A stretch of 64,000 nt of DNA from DASPGQ01 sp035457705 (GTDB taxonomy: Bacteria; Acidobacteriota; Vicinamibacteria; Marinacidobacterales; SMYC01): contig DATIBD010000138.1 of assembly GCA_035457705.1 (NCBI GenBank), positions 62,001 to 126,000 of the forward strand, given 5' to 3'. How positions within the stretch are numbered: the stretch's first letter is position 1; each line of letters starts with the position of its first letter. The translations under genes and the position numbers were made by a program. Positions 8,607 to 17,311 of the stretch are shown piece after piece. The notes under the pieces are model-generated. The model was not told where the DNA came from. It saw nothing but the letters and a program-made list of their open reading frames with translations, and did no database searches.

Positions 8607-10736
8607 TCAGTACACGCTCGACTCTCCCCCGCCGAGCGAAGTTCCGAAGCTTCCCACGTTAGCGAGAGTGATGCCGAAGCGGAAGGTATTCTCGTCTCGC
8701 AGAGAACCAAAGTTGAAACGGTTGTACTCGACGAGAAAGCCGCAGCATTGGACGTTGTACACCGCGCCCGCACGCAGGTGCTGCAGGGCTCGGTTCGTAT
8801 AGTCGTAGGCCGAGCCGAAGCTCACCGCGAGCCCCGGCGTGAGATTCACCGTCGTGCCGACCCGGAAATTGCTGCGGATTACTTCGCGGTCGGGGATGTT
8901 GCGGCGGGTCCAGTTGCCTGAGAGCGAGCCCCAGCGGCCGGAAACGGTTCCCGCAAAGCTGGAGGATCGCACCGCATTGAAGTTGAGATCGTAATCCACG
9001 TTCCAGCTCGCGACGAGAGCCCGGGATGGCCGGAAGTTCACTCGAGACGTGATGGGCGAGTAGTTGCTTGGGGTGCCGTCTTCGGTGAAGTAAGGAGTCG
9101 AGAACTGACGGTCGTAGAGCGAGGCGTTCGCGTCGACGAAGTAACGTTGCGACAACACCCAGGTCAGCATCTCCGTGGGCGTCGATTGCTCCTTCCCGTT
9201 CACCAACCGCTTGGCCAAAAATCGGTTCACCAGCGAGAAGGCGATCTGGTTCGTTCCTGGGATGTAGTCCTGGCCGTCGAACCTGGGGATCTGGTCGAAC
9301 GTGTCCACGCGCGATCGGTAGCTCCAGAGCACCTGCGGCTCTATCACGTGTTTGAATCGGCTGGCATAACCGTTGCCCGGAGTGTTGAATATCTTGGAAA
9401 ACGTCGGCCCCCGCATGTCGAACGACGTCTCGTAATAGCGCCGTTCGATTCCCTCTTCCGGAAGGAACACCCCCGACGGAGAAAGAGAGGACGTGTAATA
9501 GGTGTAACGCCCCGTCAGGCTGGTCCGAAAGGTCAGAAAGCTCAGGCCGGTGAACGGGTAGGAAATGACCGGCAGGACGTCCAGCCGCTGGTATTCTTGA
9601 AGCTGACTTCTGTTGGTGCGACCGAGCGAGGACGCCTCCCCATCGAACGAGAACAGGATCGGGGTTCCAGCGAGCCGGCTCGGTCGGGCCCCAATGGTCA
9701 CTCGAGGAAGGATCTCCCGAATGGCAACGTTCGCCCCGAACGACGTGTCGTTACGATCGAAGAGCACTCGCAGTGTATACGGGCCCATCGATTTGGATAT
9801 CGTCCCCGAGGCCCGCTTGGAGCGCTGAGTGGCTCGGTTGTAGTCCTCCTGGAAACGCTGTTGAAAGTCGAAGCTCGAGAAATAATCCACTCTGGCGATC
9901 GCCCGGAATTCCCCCGGAAGATTCTGGTTAGCGGCTGCTCTCACCGTGTATTCTTTTTCCTCGTTCGTCGTATCATCGAGGTAGAAGGTGTCGATCTGGC
10001 CGCGGGACGCTTCACTCGCCACGTAACGATACTCGGCCGAGGCCCCGTTTCCTATCTGGGAGAAGCGCTCGTAGCTGAAAGTCGCGTCCATCGAGCGATT
10101 GATCGCCCAGAAGAAGCCCTGGGTGAAGAGAAACCCTTTGATCGAAGAGTTGCCAATCTGCGGAAACAAGAAGCCCGTCGACCGGTCTCGCTCGTTGATG
10201 GGGTAGTAGAGAACCGGAGTGTAGAAAACGGGAAGAGATTTCACCTTCAGAAACGCGTTGTGAAGCGCGACGTGGTGGTCCCGTTTGATGCGAGCCTTGC
10301 CGGCGGTGAAGCGCCAGCGCGGAACGGGCTGGGCGCAGGAGGTGAAGGCCCCTCCTTCCACCACGTAGGTGTCGTCCGACACCTTTTCGATGATGTCTCC
10401 GTAGAAATATAGATCGCTGCCCGCCATCCCGTGGGCGTTGAAAAAGCGGCCGGTCTTGGTTCGGAGATCAGCCTCGAGTCGGGTGGCGATGATCTTCTGA
10501 TCTCCCTGCTCGTAGACCACGTTCCCCTCGGCGACGACGCGCATCTCATCTTCCCAGAACTCGACACGATCGGCGGTGAGCTGGACGTCCTCGGTGCGGA
10601 TATCGACGTAGCCTTCTGCCCGAACGTGACCCTTCCCGAGCTGCTCCTGAGAGAAGGCTTTGATCGTGGCCTCCTGTTGCCGAGCCTGGAGGCTCGTAGC
10701 GAGCAGAACCAGGAGCGCTGCTCTCCCGATTGGCAT
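8607..10736 (-). CDS. lptD: LPS-assembly protein LptD (OstA)
   Basis: About 709 residues from the ATG at 10736. A longer form would begin at an ATG at 10763, but that codon overlaps the opposite gene's start and would leave out the signal-peptide context (MPIGRAALLVLLATSLQA). An N-terminal OstA/LptA-like domain (about residues 25-125, with VQLTADRVEFWED and VVAEGNVVYEQGDQKI) is followed by a long outer-membrane barrel domain (PVFYTPVLYYPINERDRSTGFLFPQIG). LptD with LptE inserts LPS into the outer leaflet, so the organism probably makes LPS. It shares an extremely short divergent promoter region with the radical SAM gene. Confidence 0.9.
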   Translation of the reverse strand: MPIGRAALLVLLATSLQARQQEATIKAFSQEQLGKGHVRAEGYVDIRTEDVQLTADRVEFWEDEMRVVAEGNVVYEQGDQKIIATRLEADLRTKTGRFFNAHGMAGSDLYFYGDIIEKVSDDTYVVEGGAFTSCAQPVPRWRFTAGKARIKRDHHVALHNAFLKVKSLPVFYTPVLYYPINERDRSTGFLFPQIGNSSIKGFLFTQGFFWAINRSMDATFSYERFSQIGNGASAEYRYVASEASRGQIDTFYLDDTTNEEKEYTVRAAANQNLPGEFRAIARVDYFSSFDFQQRFQEDYNRATQRSKRASGTISKSMGPYTLRVLFDRNDTSFGANVAIREILPRVTIGARPSRLAGTPILFSFDGEASSLGRTNRSQLQEYQRLDVLPVISYPFTGLSFLTFRTSLTGRYTYYTSSLSPSGVFLPEEGIERRYYETSFDMRGPTFSKIFNTPGNGYASRFKHVIEPQVLWSYRSRVDTFDQIPRFDGQDYIPGTNQIAFSLVNRFLAKRLVNGKEQSTPTEMLTWVLSQRYFVDANASLYDRQFSTPYFTEDGTPSNYSPITSRVNFRPSRALVASWNVDYDLNFNAVRSSSFAGTVSGRWGSLSGNWTRRNIPDREVIRSNFRVGTTVNLTPGLAVSFGSAYDYTNRALQHLRAGAVYNVQCCGFLVEYNRFNFGSLRDENTFRFGITLANVGSFGTSLGGGESSVY

Positions 10737-10745
10737 CGAGCGCAA

Positions 10746-10755
10746 ATTATATACT
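10746..10755. promoter_or_regulatory. Overlapping divergent -10 boxes for lptD and the radical SAM gene
   Basis: On the minus strand TATAAT (10751 to 10746) ends 9 bases before the lptD ATG at 10736. On the plus strand TATACT (10750-10755) ends 6 bases before the radical SAM ATG at 10762. Both genes would therefore start transcription at or within a few bases of their start codons. Neither has a Shine-Dalgarno sequence. No convincing -35 at standard spacing was seen. Confidence 0.55.
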
Positions 10756-10761
10756 GGGGTC

Positions 10762-12150
10762 ATGACATCGGGTCCGGGGAACGTCCTGCTCCTGTCGTGC
10801 TACGAGCTCGGCCGGAGACCTCTCGGGCTGGCGGTGCCTCTGGCCTTCTTGAAGCGCAGCGGATTTTCCGCGCGTGGCATCGACCTGGTGGTCGAGCCCC
10901 TGGACGAGGCGGCGGTCCGAGGGGCCGATTTCGTCGGGATCTCGGTTCCGATGCATACCGCTCTGCGCATCGCGCTTCAGCTCCTGCCTCGGATTAGGGC
11001 GCTGAATCCATCCTGCCATATCTGCCTCTATGGACTGTACGCGACGCTGAACGCCGAGCTGCTCCTCGCGAGAGGCGCCGACTCGGTTCTGAGCGGAGAG
11101 TGCGAGGAGGCTCTGGTCGAGCGGGTCGTCTCCTCCGAACCACGTGAGAGGCAACCGCGGCCCTTTCGCGTTCGACTCGACTTCCCTGTGCCGGAACGTG
11201 CCCAGCTTCCGGCCCTCGAGCGTTACGTGCACCTGGACCGGGGCGACGGCGTCCATGTCCTCGTCGAGGCCATCGAGACCACTCGCGGATGCCTCCATCT
11301 CTGCCGCCATTGCCCCATCCCGCCGATCTACGAGGGACGCTTCTTCGTCGTGCCCAGGGAAACGGTCCTTGCGGACATCCGACAGGCGGTTAGGGAAGGC
11401 GCGCACCACGTCGATTTCGTCGACCCCGATTTCCTGAACGGTCCCGGTCATGCTCTCGCCATCGTGCGGGCGATGCACCGAGAGTTTCCCGAGCTGACGT
11501 TCGATTTCACCGCGAAGGTAGAGCACCTGCTCCGGCACCGTGGCATCTTGAAAGAGCTGGCCGATTCGGGATGCCTCTTCATCGTTACCGCGGTCGAATC
11601 GCTCAGCGACCGCGTGCTCGAGGAGCTCGACAAAGGCCATTCACAGGCCGACGTGCTCGAGGTGCTCGATGCCACGCGCCGTGCGGGCATCGGCTTTCGA
11701 CCGACGTTCGTACCTTTCACCCCGTGGACGACCCTCGGCGATCATCGCGCGCTACTGCGGTGGATCGCGCAAGAGCGGCTCGTCGACGACGTGGAACCGG
11801 TGCAACTCGCCCTGAGGCTTCTCGTCCCTCCCGGCTCGCTCCTCCTCGGACGACCGGCGCTGAGCCCGCACCTCCGAAGCCTCGACCCCGGGGCTCTTAC
11901 GTACCGATGGGATCACCCCGACCCGGAGATGGATTCCCTCCAGCGAGCGAGCCAGAAGCTCGTGGAGAACGCAATGGTCGAGGGATGGTCCCATCGCCAA
12001 ACGCTGGCCGGCCTCGCCGAGCTTGCGGGGGCCAAACTTCCAGATCTCGGAGCGCCGAAGCCGACGCCGCGACTGACAGAAGCCTGGTTCTGCTGAGCGG
12101 AGCCCACCCGGGACCAGTTGGGTCCCATCGAAGGTCGGCAGCAGCTATAA
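10762..12150 (+). CDS. Radical SAM protein with B12-binding-like N domain; probable selenoprotein with C-terminal Cys-Sec-Ala-Glu-Pro tail
   Basis: Read through an in-frame TGA at 12094-12096 this encodes 462 residues; without read-through it stops after Cys444. An N-terminal Rossmann-like (cobalamin-binding-like) region (residues 1-150) precedes the radical SAM core with C177-x3-C181-x2-C184 (TRGCLHLCRHC), the cysteines that bind the [4Fe-4S] cluster cleaving S-adenosylmethionine. The bases after TGA read GCG GAG CCC, giving Cys-Sec-Ala-Glu-Pro, then 14 more codons to TAA at 12148. From memory, unchecked, a radical SAM family is named for exactly this CUAEP/CCAEP tail. A hairpin 13 bases after TGA fits a bacterial SECIS. 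The ATG follows TATACT by 6 bases, so the mRNA may be leaderless. Substrate unknown. Confidence 0.85.
12094..12126 (+). promoter_or_regulatory. Selenocysteine codon with SECIS-like hairpin
   Basis: The TGA at 12094-12096 is followed by a perfect 6-bp stem GGGACC (12110-12115) / GGTCCC (12121-12126) with the 5-base loop AGTTG. The loop begins 19 bases after the TGA and has G in its first two positions. As I recall the rules for bacterial SECIS elements, the apical loop sits roughly 16-37 nt from the UGA and carries a guanine at its 5' side; this element meets both. It would recruit SelB with selenocysteinyl-tRNA. Confidence 0.75.
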
Positions 12151-12151
12151 T
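12146..12151 (+). promoter_or_regulatory. -10 box giving a probable leaderless transcript of the NifU-like gene
   Basis: TATAAT ends exactly 6 bases before the ATG at 12158, so the expected transcription start is the A of ATG. The spacing is identical to that of the upstream radical SAM gene. The box overlaps the read-through stop codon of that gene. No Shine-Dalgarno is present. Confidence 0.5.
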
Positions 12152-12157
12152 CGGGAC

Positions 12158-12748
12158 ATGAACACGATCCGTATCACTGCCGAACCCAAGGATGCCAATC
12201 ACTGCCGCTTCGTCGTGGACCGTCCCGTCTATCCTGACGGCTCGGTTTTCTTCGGCACGGCTGAAACGGCCTCGGGCTCGCCGCTGGCGGAGAAGCTCTT
12301 TACCATCGACGGCGTCCAGTCCGTTCTCATTCAGGACGATGTCGTGACCGTGGCGGCCGCCACGGGAGGCAACTGGACACCCATCGCGAAGCAGGTCGGC
12401 GCCACGATCCGGGAGGTGCTGACGAGCGGGGTAAACCCCGTTTCCGACGACGTCCTCGATTCCATTCCCGACCCCGAGACGATCAAAAAGAAAGTCCAGA
12501 ACATCCTGGACCGGGAGATCAATCCAGCGGTTGCGGCTCACGGAGGGTGGATCGAGCTCATCGACGTTCAGAGGAACGAGGTCTTCATCCGCATGGGTGG
12601 TGGATGCGTTGGCTGCGGCATGGCGGACGTCACCCTGAAACAGGGCGTCGAGCGCACAATCCGCGAAGCGATCCCTCAGGTGGGCGCCATCATGGATACG
12701 ACCGATCACGCCTCGGGACGAAACCCCTATTACAGCCCGGCCAAGTAA
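12158..12748 (+). CDS. NifU-family Fe-S cluster scaffold/carrier protein
   Basis: 196 residues with two domains. The N-terminal Nfu_N-like domain (about 1-90; DGSVFFGTAETASGSPLAEKLF and GVQSVLIQDDVVTV) is joined to a C-terminal NifU domain (about 108-180) carrying C150-V-G-C153, the CxxC that holds a [4Fe-4S] cluster between two subunits. Nfu proteins deliver clusters to client enzymes. It begins 7 bases after the read-through end of the radical SAM selenoprotein, and a client relationship with that [4Fe-4S] enzyme is plausible but inferred. A general housekeeping Nfu role is equally possible. Confidence 0.9.
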   Translation: MNTIRITAEPKDANHCRFVVDRPVYPDGSVFFGTAETASGSPLAEKLFTIDGVQSVLIQDDVVTVAAATGGNWTPIAKQVGATIREVLTSGVNPVSDDVLDSIPDPETIKKKVQNILDREINPAVAAHGGWIELIDVQRNEVFIRMGGGCVGCGMADVTLKQGVERTIREAIPQVGAIMDTTDHASGRNPYYSPAK

Positions 12749-12757
12749 GACGGGCCC

Positions 12758-13993
12758 TCATTCGATTCTGAAGTCGAGCCGGCGATAGGCTTCCCGTAGA
12801 GCGCGCTCCGCCTCTGCGGGCGTATCGGCCCGTGCGAAGATGAACCCGAGATAGCTCGAGCCCTCGGGAGGCGGAATCAGACTTTGCCCAAGGTGGGCGG
12901 TAATCGCGACCTCGGACACTCCTTCCACCGCGCCCGCAGCGTCGAGTCCCGCCACTTCCTGGAGGACGCCTCCTTTCGGAATCGGGATCATCATGACGCC
13001 CGCCGCTCGGGTCTCGCGGCGGATTCCTCTCACGTCTTCTCCGATCGCATGCTTCAGTACGAGCTCTTCGAGAGAGAGCCCTGGCCCGAATCGAAGGACC
13101 CTTGAGCACAGACCGCCAATCGAGCGTCCAGCGATCTCGATGACCGTTGGGCGACCGCCTTCAGGCAATCGGAGCTCGGCGTGAACTGGACCATGCCGCA
13201 GCCCCAGAGCTTCGGCGGCCTGCGCCGTCACTTCGAGAATGTCTTCCTGAACAGACTGATCAAGCCTCGAGGGTGTCACGTAGATGGTCTCCTCGAAGTA
13301 CGGACCGTCGAGGGGATCCGGCTTGTCGAAAAGCGCCAGCAGTTGCAGACGACCTTCGGTCAGAAGCGCTTCGACGGCAACCTCGACACCGGGAACGAAG
13401 TCTTCTATCAAAACGATCTCGGCCCGCTCGCCGCCACGCCTCCGGAGCTCGGGTGAGGACAGCAACTCGCGAAGCCACTGGAATCTTTCGGTGAAGCTCC
13501 GGGCATCGTCGGCGCGAACGACACCCCGACTTCCCGACAGAAACACCGGCTTTAGGACGACCGGGTACCGCAGCGTCTCCGCTAGCGAAACCGGGCTTTC
13601 CGTAGTGGACGCCACGCGGAATCGTGGAGAAGAAACTCCCGCGGAGGCGAGTGCCTCCCGCATGCGATGCTTCGAGCGGGCCCGTTCGGCCCCGAGAGAT
13701 CCATGATGGGGAAGTCCGAGACGCGAAGAGATGGCTGCGGCAAGGACGGCGGTTTCCTCGTCCACGGGCACGATCGCGCTCAGCGGGTGAAGCCGGTGAA
13801 ACCGAGAGACTCGCTCGGCCGCTTCCGCGGGGTCGAGGAGATCAACCGTTAGAAGTCGGGTTCGCTGAAGCGGCTCGAAAGTGCTCGCCTCCTCGGATGC
13901 GACCACGACCTCGATCCCGAGTCGATCGGCCGCGCGCAAGAAGTCTCGCGAACGGTAAGTCGAAGTGGGAAGCAGGAGCAAGACCCGATGCAT
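12758..13993 (-). CDS. ATP-grasp domain ligase-like protein
   Basis: 411 residues. It has a pre-ATP-grasp Rossmann-like N domain (HRVLLLLPTSTYRSRDFLRAADRLG) and an ATP-grasp core: the nucleotide lysine segment YPVVLKPVFLSGSRGVV, VLIEDFVPGVEVAVEALL, and the metal-binding HAELRLPEGGRPTVIEIAGRSIGG. It resembles the carbamoyl-phosphate synthase/L-amino-acid ligase branch, which joins a carboxylate to an amine through an acyl-phosphate. The substrate is not evident. It converges on the NifU gene with 9 bases between the stop codons. It has no Shine-Dalgarno; TAACTT (14004 to 13999) ends 5 bases before the ATG, again suggesting a leaderless mRNA. It may belong functionally with the radical SAM selenoprotein. 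Confidence 0.82.
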   Translation of the reverse strand: MHRVLLLLPTSTYRSRDFLRAADRLGIEVVVASEEASTFEPLQRTRLLTVDLLDPAEAAERVSRFHRLHPLSAIVPVDEETAVLAAAISSRLGLPHHGSLGAERARSKHRMREALASAGVSSPRFRVASTTESPVSLAETLRYPVVLKPVFLSGSRGVVRADDARSFTERFQWLRELLSSPELRRRGGERAEIVLIEDFVPGVEVAVEALLTEGRLQLLALFDKPDPLDGPYFEETIYVTPSRLDQSVQEDILEVTAQAAEALGLRHGPVHAELRLPEGGRPTVIEIAGRSIGGLCSRVLRFGPGLSLEELVLKHAIGEDVRGIRRETRAAGVMMIPIPKGGVLQEVAGLDAAGAVEGVSEVAITAHLGQSLIPPPEGSSYLGFIFARADTPAEAERALREAYRRLDFRIE

Positions 13994-14342
13994 GAGTCAA
14001 GTTAGCACGAGGCCACTTTATCCAGGACAGTGGCCGTTACCATTCAAAATACTGAAGCACGATTCAACGTTCCAAAGTCACCGGAGGCCGCGTTCAAGAT
14101 CACGTAGATGAATCCGAGGTTCCGGATTCTCTCCTCCTCGGCCTCTCGATCTGCGGACGAGCCAACTCCCGGTAACTCCGCGGCTTGCTCGACGTCGTCG
14201 CTTGCACGACCGCTGGCACAGGCGTTGCAACTCTCGTCTCGCGACACACGTCGTCGGCGAAGCCCGTCGCCGAGCGCGAGTTCAAATTTCGGAATCAAGG
14301 GCTCGCCCGTTTCCGGGAAAGTTAGAAAGGAGAGCAGTTCTC
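13994..14342 (+). other. Intergenic leader of TonB receptor 2
   Basis: 349 bases without a credible gene. It contains a perfect inverted repeat GAATCCG-N6-CGGATTC at 14110-14129, an exact sigma-54 element at 14214-14229, and a Shine-Dalgarno (AAAGGAGAG) ahead of the receptor ATG. On the minus strand its left edge carries the probable promoter of the ATP-grasp gene. Confidence 0.6.
14214..14229 (+). promoter_or_regulatory. Sigma-54 (-24/-12) promoter of TonB receptor 2
   Basis: TGGCAC-AGGCG-TTGCA is an exact match to the RpoN consensus TGGCAC-N5-TTGCW. Transcription should begin about 12 bases downstream, near 14240, leaving a leader of about 100 nt with a Shine-Dalgarno. A perfect inverted repeat about 85 bases upstream (14110-14129) is a candidate activator-binding site. 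Confidence 0.75.
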
Positions 14343-17225
14343 ATGACAAGAAAACTACCCGCCTTGCTTCTGTCCCTGCTCCTGGTCTTCGGTTCCATGG
14401 CCGCGGCTCAGACCGCGGGTGAGATCCAGGGCACGGTCGTGGATGCGCAGGGCCTCGCGATGCCCGGCGTCACCGTGACGATGGCCGGCGCCGCCGTGCT
14501 GGGCGAACAAGTCGCGGTGACCCTCGCAGACGGAACCTTTCGTTTTCGTGGTTTGAGGCGAGGATCCTACGACCTTCGCTTCGACCTTCAGGGTTTTCAG
14601 ACGCTCAACCGAGAGGGGATCATCGTCGAGGGCAATCGGACGGTGACGATCAACGTGACGCTCGAGGTGGCGACCATCGCCGAGACGGTCACGGTGACGG
14701 GAGAATCACCGGTGGTCGATGTGCGAAACACGGCGCTCAGCAACGACTTTGGCCGTGAGGAGCTCCAGGATGTTCCAAGTGCCACCGATGTCTGGGCGGT
14801 GCTCGGACAGACCCCGGGGGTTCGCATGCGCGGTTACGACGTCGGCGGAAGCCACAAGAGCCAGCAGATCGGCTACGAGAGCTTCGGGGTTCGGCGACAG
14901 AACCGCGTGATCTCCGATGGCGTCGATTCGACCGAGGGCACGAGCGGCACCGGCTTCTACTACGATTACTATTCCATCGACGAGTTCACGACTTCGGCGG
15001 CCGGCGCGGACGTGGAAATGACGTCACCGGGATCGCTGGTCGTCATGACTCTCAAGAGCGGCGGCAACGAGTTCTCCGGGCTCTTTCACGGAGACTACGA
15101 GGACGATAGCTTCGTCTCCGACAACATCGACGAGGCAACGAGGGCGAGAGGGTTCACCGGCAATCCCAACCTTCTCTTCTGGGAAACGCACGTCGATGTG
15201 GGCGGCCCGATCGTGACCGACAAGGCGTGGTTCTACGGGTTCTACAACCACTTCAAGATCGACAAGCAGATCTCCGGTGTGGATCCGAGCGTTGCCACCG
15301 ACATCGGAGATTTCGACCAATTCGGCGGCAAGGTGACCTTCCAGATCACCGACAAGGATCAGTTCATCGGCTACAGCCAGTATCAGCTCAAGGAAAAGCC
15401 CGTACGGGGGCTCTCGGCGGTCATCCCGCCGGAGTCCATCCTCGCGCAAGCGAGCTGGTCCTGGGTACACAAAGCGGAGTGGCAGCGGGTCTGGAACGAT
15501 CAGGCCTTCAGCAACGTCCAGGTGAAGCACTTCGGCTTCGGCTGGCCCATGGTTCCCGCGGTCGATCCTGTTTCCAACCCACCCCGCATCGACCAGGCGA
15601 CCAACATCCGATCGGGCGCGGGCTGGAACAACACGAATCCGCCCTTCACGCTGGATCGTTGGAAGCCGCAGATCACAGCGACCCTGAACTACTACATCCC
15701 CAACAAGGCGGGCAGCCACGACTGGAAGTTCGGCTTCGACTGGCAGATCGATAGCTCACAGTACGGCTCCAACTCGAACTCTGGCCCCCTGCGCTACTTC
15801 GACAACAGCCAGCTCGGACGCCCGAACAACGCGGACGAGATCGCGCTGTTCAGCGTCCCGGAGAATGGAGCGGTTAGCGCCGACAACCGGAACACGACGA
15901 CGGCGTTCTTCGTTCAGGATACCTGGAGCCCGAGCGACCGGCTCACCCTGAACCTCGGCTTTCGCTTTGGACGCCAGCGCGCGTACTACCTCGACTCCGA
16001 GCTGACGCCGTTCTTCTCGAGCTTCTTCCCCACCGGGACCATTCAAGGGCAGACGCTGACCACCTGGAACAACGTCGCGCCTCGACTCGGCGTCACCTAC
16101 GACCTCAGCGGCAGCGGCAGGACGGTGGTCAAAGCCCATTACGGGCGCTACTACAACAACATCGCCGACACGCTGTCTCCCGGTAACCCGGCGAACGTGG
16201 CGTTCATCCGATTCAAGTTCCTGGACCAGAACCAGAACGGGCTCTTCGACGGCGCTCAGGAGCTCGGGGACATCGTCACTCAATCGGGTACAGTGGGGTC
16301 GAGCCTCGAGGGCGCTTCGGGAACCGCGGTCAATCCCGACCTCAAGCCCGCCTACGCCGACGAGTTCAGCGGCTCGGTGGAGCACGAGATCGTCACCGAC
16401 ACGTCGATCCGCTTCTCGTATGTACGCAAACAGCAGCGAAACGACTACGGCCAGTGGAACCGGGCGCAGCAGCTCCCACTCCTCAACGGTCAGGGTATCC
16501 CCTGCGGTGACGCGGTATTCCCCTGTCCGACCGACCCATTCACCGGTCAAACCTTGAGGGTGCAGCGGGTTCCGGATTCCACGGCGAATGCCCAGGACCA
16601 GGTAATCGACACTTTCCCCGGGAGCGACGGCGACTACGACACGATCCAGCTCGCCTTCAACCGGCGGTTCACCGGCGCCTTCTTCGTCCAGGGCAGCTTC
16701 GATTACCAGTGGCGCGACGAGCTCCGGCGTGGCACCGGGGAGAGCACCAGCCCGCTCGATGCCGATCCGCTCGATGTCGGTTGTGACCTCGGAGGCGCGT
16801 CGAACTGCTGGCAGAATCACAGCCTCGACGTACCCTTCCGCCAGGACAACACCAACTGGGGCGCCCGGTTGCTCGCCCGCTACGTGTTCCCCGTGGAGAT
16901 CGCGCTCTCCGGCAACTTCCGCTACCAGAGCGGCTGGCCCTGGGCACCCATCCACACGGTCAACATTCCCGGCTCCGGCAGCAGTCAGGTCTTTCTCAGT
17001 AACGTCGACCAGAACCGCTCCGAGGACGTGGTCATCACCGACGTGCGCGTGGAGAAAGGGTTCGCCGTCGGGAGCGGGCGCATTTCGGCGATGCTGGACA
17101 TCTACAACCTGTTCAACAGCAATTCCGAGGTGAACTTCAGCCTACGCACAGGTGGTAATTTCAATAACATCATCGCCACCCTGGATCCGAGGACGCTCAA
17201 GATCGGGGTTCGCTACCAGTTCTAG
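14343..17225 (+). CDS. TonB-dependent receptor 2, Oar-like
   Basis: 960 residues from the ATG at 14343, where AAAGGAGAG precedes and a signal peptide ending MAAAQ begins the protein. The CarboxypepD_reg-like domain (GEIQGTVVDAQGLAMPGVTV, residues 26-105) is followed by a plug with VTVTGESPVVDV and a barrel ending in aromatic GVRYQF. It is clearly paralogous to receptor 3 at 25339: both share plug segments such as VRMRGYDVGGSHKSQQ and barrel segments such as DKDQFIGYSQ / KDQFIGYSQ, so they probably arose by duplication. Expression is probably sigma-54 dependent. The substrate is unknown; neighbouring sulfatase-fold and pentein genes suggest host- or biomass-derived polymers, which is inference. 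Confidence 0.93.
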   Translation: MTRKLPALLLSLLLVFGSMAAAQTAGEIQGTVVDAQGLAMPGVTVTMAGAAVLGEQVAVTLADGTFRFRGLRRGSYDLRFDLQGFQTLNREGIIVEGNRTVTINVTLEVATIAETVTVTGESPVVDVRNTALSNDFGREELQDVPSATDVWAVLGQTPGVRMRGYDVGGSHKSQQIGYESFGVRRQNRVISDGVDSTEGTSGTGFYYDYYSIDEFTTSAAGADVEMTSPGSLVVMTLKSGGNEFSGLFHGDYEDDSFVSDNIDEATRARGFTGNPNLLFWETHVDVGGPIVTDKAWFYGFYNHFKIDKQISGVDPSVATDIGDFDQFGGKVTFQITDKDQFIGYSQYQLKEKPVRGLSAVIPPESILAQASWSWVHKAEWQRVWNDQAFSNVQVKHFGFGWPMVPAVDPVSNPPRIDQATNIRSGAGWNNTNPPFTLDRWKPQITATLNYYIPNKAGSHDWKFGFDWQIDSSQYGSNSNSGPLRYFDNSQLGRPNNADEIALFSVPENGAVSADNRNTTTAFFVQDTWSPSDRLTLNLGFRFGRQRAYYLDSELTPFFSSFFPTGTIQGQTLTTWNNVAPRLGVTYDLSGSGRTVVKAHYGRYYNNIADTLSPGNPANVAFIRFKFLDQNQNGLFDGAQELGDIVTQSGTVGSSLEGASGTAVNPDLKPAYADEFSGSVEHEIVTDTSIRFSYVRKQQRNDYGQWNRAQQLPLLNGQGIPCGDAVFPCPTDPFTGQTLRVQRVPDSTANAQDQVIDTFPGSDGDYDTIQLAFNRRFTGAFFVQGSFDYQWRDELRRGTGESTSPLDADPLDVGCDLGGASNCWQNHSLDVPFRQDNTNWGARLLARYVFPVEIALSGNFRYQSGWPWAPIHTVNIPGSGSSQVFLSNVDQNRSEDVVITDVRVEKGFAVGSGRISAMLDIYNLFNSNSEVNFSLRTGGNFNNIIATLDPRTLKIGVRYQF

Positions 17226-17249
17226 GCGAGCCTCACGCTTCTTTTCCAA

Positions 17250-17279
17250 GGCGGGTGGGGCCTTCGAGCCTCACCCGCC
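17250..17279 (+). terminator. Hairpin after TonB receptor 2
   Basis: An 11-bp stem with one G-U pair (GGCGGGTGGGG / CCTCACCCGCC) and an 8-base loop begins 25 bases after the stop codon. There is no T-run downstream, so it may act as an intrinsic-like terminator or as an mRNA-stabilising 3' structure. Confidence 0.55.
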
Positions 17280-17311
17280 GTTCTGGTTCCGAGCTTTAGC
17301 TAAACTCTATC

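Noticed and set aside
12097..12157. Separate small gene or plain intergenic spacer after the radical SAM stop
   Set aside because: The frame continues in register with AEP and a SECIS-like hairpin, which fits read-through better than a spacer.
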